Positions 33,199-41,507 of a stretch of 64,000 bases of DNA are shown piece by piece; the stretch's first letter is position 1, and each line of letters begins with the position of its first letter. Under the pieces are notes generated by a model. That model saw only the letters and a list, made by a program, of their open reading frames with translations, did no database searches and was not told the DNA's origin. The position numbers and the translations under genes were made by a program. This DNA is from Thalassotalea euphylliae (lineage in GTDB: Bacteria; Pseudomonadota; Gammaproteobacteria; Enterobacterales; Alteromonadaceae). The stretch is taken from assembly GCF_003390335.1 (NCBI RefSeq), contig NZ_QUOU01000001.1, forward strand, positions 1,240,001 to 1,304,000, in the 5' to 3' direction.

Positions 33199-34926
33199 AT
33201 GTTTAAAAAATCTTTAATTGCGTTAGCATTGGCTACTGCAGCAATGTCAGCAAATGCTGCTAACACCATTACTACCAATAATGACAAAAATGCAGCGCAC
33301 AAGATTTCAGCAGAAAGCTTAACCGCAGCAAGAACAGCAATTGTACCATCGGTAGACGTTGTCTTAGATGATGCCTTTGACACCTTGTTAATTGACGGTG
33401 CTAAGCTAGTAATTACGGTAAGTGGCGCGGTATTTAATTCAACAGCAGACGCATCATCTCTTAACCTTTCAGGCCAGTTCGCAACGGCTGGTGGTGCTGA
33501 AGCCAATACAGGTTCAACATTAACTTACGAGCTGGCAGGCAAAGCTAACTCAATTGATGATGGCGAGAAGATCACGATCCCTGCGTTACCTGTGATCTTT
33601 AACGAAAATTCTACCAAAGTATCATATGTTGTTTCTTTCTTAACATCAGGCGATGCTCCAACGCCAGGTACAACAACAGGTTCAACAGAAGTTGCTACTG
33701 TCGTTCAAGAATGGTCTTTAGCCTTTGGTAAATTAGACGCGAAAATTAACGTTGAAGATGATCGTGAAACGTTTGTTGGCGAAGGTGCTGCTCAAACATC
33801 TGACGTTTTAGAGCTAAAATTCGGTGACGTAAACACCGCTGGTGGTGCTGCGCTATCGTCTGTTGAAGTTGTCATCAAAGGTGATTTCACTGACATCGTG
33901 AGCGTAAAAGATAGCTTTAACAACGAATACGTTGTTAACAACGCGAAAACAACTGCAACATTCACTTACTTAGAGTCAGCGGCGCCATTAACAGCGTCAG
34001 ACTTAAACACAATCGACACTAACGTTACACTAACAGTTAAATCTGGTGACGATGCTGTTGAACTGACCGAGCAAGAGTTCAAAGTAGACGCGACTATCAA
34101 GTACAATACTAACCAGTCAATTGAGCTAGCAACTGATGCAGCAGCTGGTGAATGGACACTGAACAGTACTTCAACCACGCTTAACTATGCACCATTTGGT
34201 CCAAATACTCAGTTAATCGTCAACGCGACTTCTGACTTTGATGAAGCGGCATCTGTTGATGTCACTTATATTAAAGCTGATGGTAAGCCAGAAACCTTAA
34301 CTGATATCGCTACGGTTGAGCCAAATGCCGTCACTAAACTAGGTGATATTATCTCTGATGCAATTATTGCTGATACAGGTGCTGACCGCGGTAAAACTAA
34401 AATTACTGTCTCTGTAAACGCGCCAGAGGGTGATGTGTCTTTCTTCACCGGCTTTAAAGACTTAACAGATGGCAGCCGTATGGAGCTTCAACAAGTTGAT
34501 AATGTTGCAAATGATACCCTAGCGGCAGCTAAAGCTGCTGTGACGGCTGCCAATACTGCTGCAACTGCTGCTAGCAATACGGCTTCTAGTAACCAAACAG
34601 CGGTATTAAACGCTATTACTGGTATCTCTAATACGCTAGGCGACAATAGTTCTGGTTTAGTACAAACTGTTAATGGTATTTCTTCTGGCGTGAGTGCTCT
34701 TTCACCAGCTACCACTCGAGTGGTAGTTTCGTCGCTGCAGAATGCTGCTGATGAGATCGTAAGTACCAGTACAATTCCTGCATCAGAGCTTACTGCTGCT
34801 AACCTTGTCTGTAACCAAATAACCGTTGGTTGGGCTTATGTTGATACTGCCAACAATAATGTTCGCGTTACAACGTCAGACAATGAAGATGATGCTAACT
34901 TTGATTGTGGTGCGCCAAGCAACTAA
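33199..34926 (+). CDS. Secreted surface protein, S-layer-like paralogue, copy 2
   Basis: 575 residues, a close paralogue of the preceding gene across the signal peptide and about the first 430 residues (for example shared VDVVLDDAFD, EVATVVQEWSLAF and SFFTGFKDLTDGSRMELQQ). After that the two diverge. This copy has a longer Ala/Thr/Asn-rich helical region and a different C-terminal cap, again with two cysteines (NLVCNQI and NFDCGAPSN). The ATG follows AAAGGAAAC. It has the same leader structure but only a weak promoter, and codon use looks slightly less restricted than copy 1. Likely a minor or conditionally expressed variant of the surface layer; function inferred. Confidence 0.6.
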   Translation: MFKKSLIALALATAAMSANAANTITTNNDKNAAHKISAESLTAARTAIVPSVDVVLDDAFDTLLIDGAKLVITVSGAVFNSTADASSLNLSGQFATAGGAEANTGSTLTYELAGKANSIDDGEKITIPALPVIFNENSTKVSYVVSFLTSGDAPTPGTTTGSTEVATVVQEWSLAFGKLDAKINVEDDRETFVGEGAAQTSDVLELKFGDVNTAGGAALSSVEVVIKGDFTDIVSVKDSFNNEYVVNNAKTTATFTYLESAAPLTASDLNTIDTNVTLTVKSGDDAVELTEQEFKVDATIKYNTNQSIELATDAAAGEWTLNSTSTTLNYAPFGPNTQLIVNATSDFDEAASVDVTYIKADGKPETLTDIATVEPNAVTKLGDIISDAIIADTGADRGKTKITVSVNAPEGDVSFFTGFKDLTDGSRMELQQVDNVANDTLAAAKAAVTAANTAATAASNTASSNQTAVLNAITGISNTLGDNSSGLVQTVNGISSGVSALSPATTRVVVSSLQNAADEIVSTSTIPASELTAANLVCNQITVGWAYVDTANNNVRVTTSDNEDDANFDCGAPSN

Positions 34927-35004
34927 TGTTGCAATATAGCTAATCGTTAGCTGTAATCTCTTATGTAGATGGCACGTAATTAACAAGTTTAGCTAGGCAA
35001 AAAC

Positions 35005-35038
35005 AAAAACGCTCGATAATTTCTATCGGGCGTTTTTT
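35005..35038 (+). terminator. Rho-independent terminator of S-layer-like gene 2
   Basis: ACGCTCGATA-ATTTC-TATCGGGCGT forms a 10-bp stem with one G-U pair, preceded by A residues and followed by six T residues. It ends the S-layer-like block before the polysaccharide locus. Confidence 0.85.
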
Positions 35039-35194
35039 ATGCCTATGACTAAACAGAAAATAGCAGTATGATAGCGCCGTCAGTTCATTTACTTTTGTTA
35101 TTGATAACCATATCGTCGAAAATCTATGGGATCTGAGTAGAGGCCTCCCTTGTACAAAGCGCTTTATTTATGCTGGCCCTTTTGAAAAATAAAT

Positions 35195-36454
35195 ATGAAA
35201 ATTGCCGTTTTTGTTGATGAATTCCCGTTAACGTCTCAAACTTTTGTTAGTAACCAAGTATTAGGGCTTTGGCAGGCTGGTATGGATGTGACTGTGCTTG
35301 CTTTACACGCTCCTGTTGGGGGCATATCAACCCAAGCACTACCACAGGGTTTCCCTGCCGAAAAAGTCATTTATTTAACCCAAGCTGAGCCGCAGTCAGC
35401 AGTACAGAAACTATTGTCGCGTAGCTGTAAACTCCTGCGCTGTATATTCAGTAAGTCTGCAGCTAGGGCATTAAAGTCGTTATCCCCTCGATTTGGTAAT
35501 CAGGGCAAAAGCTTGCTGCTTAGCAGTATCATTGTTCAAGTTAAACGACCATTAGCATTTGATGTAGTGCTATGTCATTTTGGCCATAATGGCATTTTGG
35601 CGCATAAGCTGCACCAACTAGGGGGGTTAGACGGCAAAATAGCTACCATTTTCCATGGTTATGATATTTCGGCAAAGCCGGCTTTAGATAAGTATTTAAG
35701 CGATTATAAAAAGTTATTTGTTGAAGGTGACCTACTTTTACCAATAAGTAACCTTTGGCGTGACAAACTAATTGAGCACGGTGCGCCCGCGTATAAGATT
35801 AAAGTTCATCGTATGGGAGTTGATCTTTCGTTATTTACTTATCGAGATACTTTTGAAAGTGACGCAGGAGCGACCCAAGAAAACGAACACTATCGCTTAT
35901 TTACCGTAGCGAGGTTCTCTGAGAAAAAAGGGTTAGAGCACGCAATATGTGCCTTGGCAAGTTTGCCTGAGCGACTCGAATACACCTATTACCTTGCTGG
36001 CTTTGGCGAACTTGAGAATGAACTTAAAGAACTTGTCAAAGCTAAGGGCTTGGCAAACAGCGTCCGTTTTTTAGGAAAGCTATCCTCTGCGCAAGTGAAA
36101 GAACAAATGCAGTTGGCGGATGCCTTTATTCAACCAAGTATCACCGCGCGAGATGGTGATATGGAAGGAGTGCCAGTCGCAATTATGGAGGCTATGGCAA
36201 CGGGTGTGCCTGTTGTGTCAACTTATCACAGTGGTATACCTGAACTTATTGAACATCAAGTGAGTGGGATGTTGTCGCCTGAACGTGATGAGAAAGCATT
36301 GGCTGAAAATATATACCAGCTTTGCAAAGATGTTGGGCTACAAAAGACGATCGCATCTAACGCGCGGACAAAAATCGAACAAGTAGCCGATGTTCGTAAA
36401 CTTAATGAGCAATTAATCTCGACTTTTCAGGATTTGTTAGACTCACCCAGTTAA
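35195..36454 (+). CDS. Glycosyltransferase family 4, WcaL/AmsK-like
   Basis: Cytoplasmic retaining GT-B glycosyltransferase, 419 residues, first gene of the polysaccharide locus. The N-terminal half begins MKIAVFVDEFPLTSQTFVSNQ, typical of colanic-acid WcaL-like enzymes. The C-terminal half has the nucleotide-sugar site: LFTVARFSEKKGLEHAI, FLGKLSSAQVKEQM and EGVPVAIMEAMATGVPVVST, the last being the EX7E-type signature. Sugar specificity cannot be told. The upstream 268 bp contain only the terminator of the preceding gene. No Shine-Dalgarno sequence is evident. Confidence 0.85.
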   Translation: MKIAVFVDEFPLTSQTFVSNQVLGLWQAGMDVTVLALHAPVGGISTQALPQGFPAEKVIYLTQAEPQSAVQKLLSRSCKLLRCIFSKSAARALKSLSPRFGNQGKSLLLSSIIVQVKRPLAFDVVLCHFGHNGILAHKLHQLGGLDGKIATIFHGYDISAKPALDKYLSDYKKLFVEGDLLLPISNLWRDKLIEHGAPAYKIKVHRMGVDLSLFTYRDTFESDAGATQENEHYRLFTVARFSEKKGLEHAICALASLPERLEYTYYLAGFGELENELKELVKAKGLANSVRFLGKLSSAQVKEQMQLADAFIQPSITARDGDMEGVPVAIMEAMATGVPVVSTYHSGIPELIEHQVSGMLSPERDEKALAENIYQLCKDVGLQKTIASNARTKIEQVADVRKLNEQLISTFQDLLDSPS

Positions 36455-36495
36455 AACGATTACCCTAGTTGTTTTAACTGGTTTACCTACTAAGA

Positions 36496-37218
36496 ATGAT
36501 TTGCCATCAGCAAAAATGCTTGTTTATTCATATTCCTAAAGCCGCTGGACAGAGTGTTGAAAGTGTTTTTGTTGAAAAACAAGGCTTAACTTGGCAAGAG
36601 CGCGCGCCATTATTACTGCGCGCCAATAGTGAGCCTAAGCTGGGCCCACCTAGGTTGGCTCATTTAACCGCCCAAGAATATATTGATTGCGGTCACATCT
36701 CTAAAGACTTATTCCAAGCGTATTTTAAGTTTTCATTTGTCAGAAACCCATGGGCGAGACTGGTTTCAGAATACAAATATCGAAGGTTACATGGTGATAA
36801 GGCTTATCAAGCCGACTTTAAAACTTTTTTATTTCGTTATTTTCCAAAGCCTAGTGATGACGATTACATAAATCACAAAGATTATTATCGCCATGTACTG
36901 CCTCAATCACATTTTTTATTTGATGAAAATGGTCACCAGTTAGTTGATTACATAGGTAAGTTTGAGCGTCTTCAACACGACTTTGACTATGTGTGTAAAG
37001 CAATAGGCCTAAGCCAAACTATGCTGCCGCATAAAAATACCTCAAAGGCTATTGGTGTTAAGCAACGCCTTAAACTCAAACTTAGTCAACTCTTGCCAAC
37101 GGCGCAGCCTAAAAAAGCCTATCAGGAATACTATGATAGTGAATCAAGGGAGTTTGTTGCAGAGCTTTATGCTCAAGATATTGAAAACTTTAATTATCAA
37201 TTTAACAATGAAAGCTAG
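36496..37218 (+). CDS. Sulfotransferase (Sulfotransfer_2 type)
   Basis: PAPS-dependent sulfotransferase, probably acting on a surface glycan. The 240-residue protein shows the 5'-phosphosulfate-binding loop FIHIPKAAGQSVESVF (about 10-25) and the 3'-phosphate-binding segment FSFVRNPWARLVSEYKYRR (about 76-94), separated by the usual distance. The length suits the bacterial polysaccharide sulfotransferase group. It sits 41 bp after a glycosyltransferase and 3 bp before a flippase gene, so it is part of the operon. A second, different sulfotransferase-like gene lies at 38559. Confidence 0.85.
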   Translation: MICHQQKCLFIHIPKAAGQSVESVFVEKQGLTWQERAPLLLRANSEPKLGPPRLAHLTAQEYIDCGHISKDLFQAYFKFSFVRNPWARLVSEYKYRRLHGDKAYQADFKTFLFRYFPKPSDDDYINHKDYYRHVLPQSHFLFDENGHQLVDYIGKFERLQHDFDYVCKAIGLSQTMLPHKNTSKAIGVKQRLKLKLSQLLPTAQPKKAYQEYYDSESREFVAELYAQDIENFNYQFNNES

Positions 37219-37221
37219 TCG

Positions 37222-38541
37222 ATGATTGGAAAGATTTTACCTTACCTTCAGCGCAATCAAGAGCTGTTGAAAGGCAGCTCGATTATTCTTGCCCTAAAAA
37301 TCTTTTTCACTATCGTTGGCTTTTTTACAAGTGTTGTAATTACTCGATATTTGAGTATTGACGAGGCGGGTAGTGTATTTTTTGCCATCGCGCTAGTTAC
37401 GCTACTGTCAACTTTCTCGCGCTTTGGTTTAGATCAAGCAATCGTCAAGACCTTTGCCAAACTCAGAAGAAAGGCCAATGGTGAGCTATTGTTAACTGGA
37501 ATTTGTCGCCAGTCAATTCACTACGCCTTGATTGGTGCAGGGGCAATAGCAGTTTTTTTGTCTCTATTGACCTTAGTTGCGCGCAATTACAACTTGCTAA
37601 GTGACGGTTATTATACCGTGTTGTTGGTGTGCGCTTTGTCTATACCGCTTTACTCTCTGATATCGCTATGCTCAGCTTTTCATCAGGGATTAAAGCATTC
37701 CTTTAGTTTAGCTATGGTAAATGGCTTTCCAAGCGTTGTATTTTTAGCTTGTATTTTATGCTTGTTTTTTATTAACCAGTTAACGCTCATTAATTTATTG
37801 CTGCTCTTTTGTTTTTCTCATTTTGTGGTTCTGAGCCATCAGTGGTTTTATTGGAAACAAAAGCTCTCTTGGGATGCTACAAGCTCAGAACAACAGCTAG
37901 ATGAAACTAGTGTTGCCGTTAATAAGGACTTTAAGCAACTATTGCCTTCAATGTGGGGCATTGCATGTCTAGGTATTATCATGATGCAAGGTGCTCAGAT
38001 AATAGTCGGTTTGCTGAGCAATGAAGTGGAAGTTGCACTATTCTCGGTCGCTAACCGAGTTGCGCTGGTTTTGGCTTTTTTACTATTGTCACTAAATGGG
38101 GTTTTATCCCCAAAGTTTGCTGAGTTATCCGATGTTGCTGACAGGCAAATGCTCAAGCAAACATATCGTGAATCAACGCTCCTGCTTAATCTAATGACTT
38201 TACCTTTAATTCTTGTTTGTTTTGTTTTTGCCGAGCAAATATTACTTATTTTTGGTGAAAGCTATCAGCAAGCTAGTTCAGTGCTGAGAGTTTTGCTTAT
38301 CGCTCAATTGGCAAAGGTTGTATTTGGCTCTGTGGGTCAACTGCTCGTTATGACAGGCAATAGTAAGATACAGCGAAAGAATATTACGCTTGCTGTTGTT
38401 ACTTTGGTGGTATTCTGTCTTGCCTTAGTTCCTCACTATGGTGCTTTTGGGGCTGCTTTCGCGACGCTTATCGCTGTTACGTTAAACAACGCTTTGGGCT
38501 ATTATTCGGTTCGAAACAAATTAAACATTAGCCTCTTTTAA
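37222..38541 (+). CDS. Polysaccharide flippase, Wzx/MATE-like (first)
   Basis: Membrane transporter of the MOP superfamily that flips lipid-linked oligosaccharides. 439 residues with about 12 hydrophobic segments; the N-terminus reads SSIILALKIFFTIVGFFTSVVITRYLSIDEAGSVFFA in parts, typical of Wzx proteins. It lies between two sulfotransferase-like genes. The window encodes a second Wzx-like protein at 44936, so this locus may assemble two repeat-unit types or one flippase may have a different role. Confidence 0.85.
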   Translation: MIGKILPYLQRNQELLKGSSIILALKIFFTIVGFFTSVVITRYLSIDEAGSVFFAIALVTLLSTFSRFGLDQAIVKTFAKLRRKANGELLLTGICRQSIHYALIGAGAIAVFLSLLTLVARNYNLLSDGYYTVLLVCALSIPLYSLISLCSAFHQGLKHSFSLAMVNGFPSVVFLACILCLFFINQLTLINLLLLFCFSHFVVLSHQWFYWKQKLSWDATSSEQQLDETSVAVNKDFKQLLPSMWGIACLGIIMMQGAQIIVGLLSNEVEVALFSVANRVALVLAFLLLSLNGVLSPKFAELSDVADRQMLKQTYRESTLLLNLMTLPLILVCFVFAEQILLIFGESYQQASSVLRVLLIAQLAKVVFGSVGQLLVMTGNSKIQRKNITLAVVTLVVFCLALVPHYGAFGAAFATLIAVTLNNALGYYSVRNKLNISLF

Positions 38542-38558
38542 ATACAGATCCCAAATAT

Positions 38559-39362
38559 ATGCTTTCCCTAATTAAAGCCGCGCTACGCCGTGTAAAAAGG
38601 CACAAAGTACTTATTGATAAATACAAAGATCCGGACACGGTATTTGTTTATCAAATGGGTAAGGTCGGTTCAACCGCACTTGAGTCGGCTATTCCTGAAG
38701 CCTTGCATGTTCATGCTTTTTACAACAAAAATCACACATGTCCAGTTCGCTTGAAGGGACTCGCCAAATTTGGCTTCAAGCACATTGCATTGCGACTAGA
38801 GCAAGAGCTTATTGCATTTTTAATTAGGCGAGCATTTCGTGCCAGATCCCATACCAAAATTATCACACTGGTCAGAGACGCAAAACAGCGCAATATCTCG
38901 ATGTTCTTTCATGATATCGATGCCTACCTATTTGCGGCTCATACAAATTGCATTTCATCTCGTAGAGTGCCGATTCCAACGCGAAATCAAAGCAAACAAT
39001 TGCTAGCCACTGTGTTTGAAGATGAATTTAATCACGCGTATCCGTTAACTTGGTTCGACAATGAGTTGCTGCCTATGACAGGGATCGACATGTTTCAGCA
39101 CACCTTTGATAAAGAAAACGGGGTTCAGCGTATTCAAGCCAATAGTATCGATCTCTTGTGTATAAGAATGGACAAGCTATCGGCTAACAAGGGGGCGTTG
39201 GAAGAATTTATAGGGAGAGAGGTTGCGCTTGAGTTCAAGAACGATGCAAACAGTAAATGGTATGCAGAACTTTACCAAAGCTTTAAAAGCACCTATCAAT
39301 ACCCAGAAGAACTAGCAAAATCGATAGATAATAGTCCCTTTCAGAAACACTTTTTCGACTAG
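38559..39362 (+). CDS. Putative sulfotransferase-like protein of polysaccharide loci
   Basis: 267 residues. A PAPS-loop-like phrase FVYQMGKVGSTALESAIP (about 29-46) and a later strand-loop KIITLVRDAKQRNISMFF (about 106-123) match the general layout of sulfotransferases: P-loop-like motif, then an R-D-x-x-x-R-x-x-S 3'-phosphate motif. The rest has no familiar features. Proteins of this kind are often named putative capsular polysaccharide synthesis proteins. With the other sulfotransferase nearby, sulfation of the exported polymer is likely but unproven. Confidence 0.7.
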   Translation: MLSLIKAALRRVKRHKVLIDKYKDPDTVFVYQMGKVGSTALESAIPEALHVHAFYNKNHTCPVRLKGLAKFGFKHIALRLEQELIAFLIRRAFRARSHTKIITLVRDAKQRNISMFFHDIDAYLFAAHTNCISSRRVPIPTRNQSKQLLATVFEDEFNHAYPLTWFDNELLPMTGIDMFQHTFDKENGVQRIQANSIDLLCIRMDKLSANKGALEEFIGREVALEFKNDANSKWYAELYQSFKSTYQYPEELAKSIDNSPFQKHFFD

Positions 39363-39403
39363 TGTCATTATTGAAATAGATATCCCTGACATGAAAGGTA
39401 AGC

Positions 39404-39409
39404 TATAAT
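39404..39409 (+). promoter_or_regulatory. Possible -10 box upstream of the TagD-like gene
   Basis: A consensus TATAAT lies 29 bp before the start codon in the 76-bp gap after the sulfotransferase-like gene. No good -35 box is at 16-18 bp, so this is a weak candidate for an internal promoter. Confidence 0.35.
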
Positions 39410-39438
39410 CCGCAGATTTTTCGCAAACAGGTCGGTTT

Positions 39439-39831
39439 ATGTCGCGCGTCATCACTTTTGGTACATTTGATATTTTTCATGTCGGTCATCTTAACATTCT
39501 TAAACGTGCAGCAGAGCTGGGGGAATACCTAATCGTCGGTGTATCTACGGATGCATTAAATTTCAGTAAGAAACAGCGTTATCCTATTTGCCCACAACAC
39601 AGTCGTGCTGAGATTGTTGATGCACTAGCGTGTGTTGATGAAGTCTTCTATGAAGAGTCGCTTGAGTTAAAGCGTGAATATATTTTGCAATGTAAAGCTG
39701 ATATTTTAGTTATGGGGGATGACTGGCAAGGCAAGTTTGATGAGTTTTCGGATATTTGCCAAGTGGTTTACCTACCCAGAACGCCATCAATATCGACGAC
39801 GGAGTTGATAGAAATAGTTAAGGAAAGCTAG
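39439..39831 (+). CDS. tagD: Glycerol-3-phosphate cytidylyltransferase, TagD-like
   Basis: Makes CDP-glycerol from CTP and glycerol 3-phosphate, the donor used for glycerol-phosphate transfer. 130 residues, normal for TagD. It has the cytidylyltransferase motif GTFDIFHVGHLNILKRA (about 7-23) and the C-terminal RTPSISTTEL signature that completes the nucleotide site. The TagB-like glycerophosphotransferase at 47001 supports this substrate. A related ethanolamine-phosphate or heptose cytidylyltransferase is less likely, given length and motifs. Confidence 0.88.
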   Translation: MSRVITFGTFDIFHVGHLNILKRAAELGEYLIVGVSTDALNFSKKQRYPICPQHSRAEIVDALACVDEVFYEESLELKREYILQCKADILVMGDDWQGKFDEFSDICQVVYLPRTPSISTTELIEIVKES

Positions 39832-39835
39832 TAAA

Positions 39836-40339
39836 TTGCACAATATGAAAATCGACGATAGTGGTAGCATACTGCTAATTTTTGGCAAAGGCGGACACAC
39901 CGCTCAAATGAATCGCTTTTTAAATTCGCTCCCAGAGGAGTTTAAAAGCAAGAAGTATATAGCGCTCACCAATACTGAAAAACTAAATAATTTGATTTCA
40001 GATTCCTTTTACTGCATTGAGGCAAGGGATAAGTATTCTTCTTTCAAAAACATCTTTTACATGTTTGCGTACTCTCTTGTTGCTTGCTGGCAAACATTGA
40101 GAATTATTTTAAAGCATAAACCTGATGCTGTGATTTCGACAGGGCCGGGCATGGCTGTTGTTCCCAGCATAATTTTTAAACTGCTAGGAAAAAGAGTAGT
40201 GTTCTTTGAGGATTGGTGTCGTTTCTCAACATCCTCAATAGCGGGGCGTGTTATGTACCATATTGCAGATTTGTTCTTCGTTCAGCACAAAGAACAATTG
40301 GCATATTTCCCGAAAGCCGTTTTTAAGGGGCGGTTGTGA
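39836..40339 (+). CDS. PssD/Alg14-like glycosyltransferase subunit
   Basis: 167 residues, Alg14/PssD family: the membrane-anchoring, acceptor-binding half of a split GT-B enzyme. Seen motifs are LLIFGKGGHTAQMNRFL (about 13-29) and PDAVISTGPGMAVVPSIIFKL (in parts, about 100-120), with a hydrophobic central helix (FYMFAYSLVACWQTLRII). The catalytic partner is fused to the next gene, whose start overlaps this stop. The TTG at 39836 is preferred from the AGGA 11 bp upstream; ATG at 39845 is the alternative start. Confidence 0.85.
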   Translation: MHNMKIDDSGSILLIFGKGGHTAQMNRFLNSLPEEFKSKKYIALTNTEKLNNLISDSFYCIEARDKYSSFKNIFYMFAYSLVACWQTLRIILKHKPDAVISTGPGMAVVPSIIFKLLGKRVVFFEDWCRFSTSSIAGRVMYHIADLFFVQHKEQLAYFPKAVFKGRL

Positions 40340-41505
40340 GAATTCTTGTAACTGTTGGTAATACTAACTTTAATAGCCTGATAAAAGCGGCCGATGAGCA
40401 GTTCTCAAGCGAGACAGCAGAGGTTTTATTACAAGTCGCTGATGGCAGTTATCTGCCTAAGCATCACGCATACATCAGATACTCTTCAGCAATTGAAGAG
40501 GAGTTTGATAAGGCCGACGTAGTCATCTGTCATGCGGGAGCTGGTACTGTTTTTCAATTACTTGAAGATCGCAAAAAAGTTGTTGTTGTACCAAACTATG
40601 AGCGCATTGATGGCCATCAAAAAGACCTGGCGAATTTTGTTAAAACTCATAATTATGCTGAAGTATGTGAAGAGTTAAATTTGCTTTATGAGTCTGCACT
40701 TAATGCTAGAGAAAGAGAATATGATAGCTATGAATATCAGGCATTTTCTGGATTTGATCTGATCGGGAGAAGTATAGGATTGGTAAACGTTGAAGTAGAA
40801 AAAGTTGCTGGTATTCCTATTAACCTGTTTCCGGCAATAGATGATGCAGTAGACTTTATTCTTGATGATGAAGGGCAGCCATATTGTGGCAGTGCCATAG
40901 CCATTAATCCCGAAAAAATAATATCCTCACTGAAAGATACCAGTGTCCACAGAGTATTGATGGAAGCCAGTTTGAGGTTTGCCGATGGCATTGGTGTTGT
41001 CTCCACCTTAAAAAGAAAAACCAGGCAGCATATAGCTAGAATCCCAGGGTGTGAGCTTTGGGAAGCGGTTATGGAAAAAGCTGGTCGAACAGGTGCAGAA
41101 GTTTTCCTTGTTGGCGCTAAAGAGCAAGTGATAAGTGAAACAAAAATTAAGCTAGAAGAGCAGTACAAAGTAAATGTTATTGGCTACCAAAACGGCTATT
41201 TTGACGATGAGGCAGCATTAATTAGCCTAATTACCGAAAAGAAGCCCAAGATTGTGACAGTTGCTTTGGGCTCTCCTCGACAAGAAAAATTTATTGCTAA
41301 GTGCAGAGAGCAGCTACCTGAAGCCTTTTATATGGGAGTGGGGGGGACTTATGACGTCTACACTGAGAATGTTAAGCGAGCCCCTGCACTATACCGCAAA
41401 TATAACTTGGAGTGGTTTTATCGGTTAATTAGTGAACCTAAGCGAATTTTTCGACAATCAAATCTGTTGACCTATCTTTGGTTAGAGCTCTGCAGAAAAA
41501 TATAG
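40336..41505 (+). CDS. Fusion of PssE/Alg13-like and WecG/TagA-like glycosyltransferases
   Basis: 389 residues in two parts. Residues 1-150 are an Alg13/PssE-like half of a split GT-B enzyme (MRILVTVGNTNFNSLIKAAD; VVICHAGAGTVFQLLEDRKK; NYERIDGHQKDLA), partner of the upstream PssD-like protein. Residues 153-389 form a WecG/TagA/CpsF domain (INPEKIISSLKD, RFADGIGVV, VFLVGAKEQV, IVTVALGSPRQEKFIAKCRE, GVGGTYDVYTENVKRAP, LEWFYRLISEPKR), which normally adds an N-acetylmannosamine-type sugar to GlcNAc-PP-undecaprenol. The GTG start overlaps the upstream stop. I see no frameshift and no intervening start, so the fusion appears genuine. Confidence 0.85.
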   Translation: MRILVTVGNTNFNSLIKAADEQFSSETAEVLLQVADGSYLPKHHAYIRYSSAIEEEFDKADVVICHAGAGTVFQLLEDRKKVVVVPNYERIDGHQKDLANFVKTHNYAEVCEELNLLYESALNAREREYDSYEYQAFSGFDLIGRSIGLVNVEVEKVAGIPINLFPAIDDAVDFILDDEGQPYCGSAIAINPEKIISSLKDTSVHRVLMEASLRFADGIGVVSTLKRKTRQHIARIPGCELWEAVMEKAGRTGAEVFLVGAKEQVISETKIKLEEQYKVNVIGYQNGYFDDEAALISLITEKKPKIVTVALGSPRQEKFIAKCREQLPEAFYMGVGGTYDVYTENVKRAPALYRKYNLEWFYRLISEPKRIFRQSNLLTYLWLELCRKI

Positions 41506-41507
41506 TC

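Noticed and set aside
31259..34715. Several antisense frames opposite the S-layer-like genes
   Set aside because: Strong codon bias (few TTA/CTA/TCA on the other strand in this phase) explains them. Both genes produce matching mirror frames.
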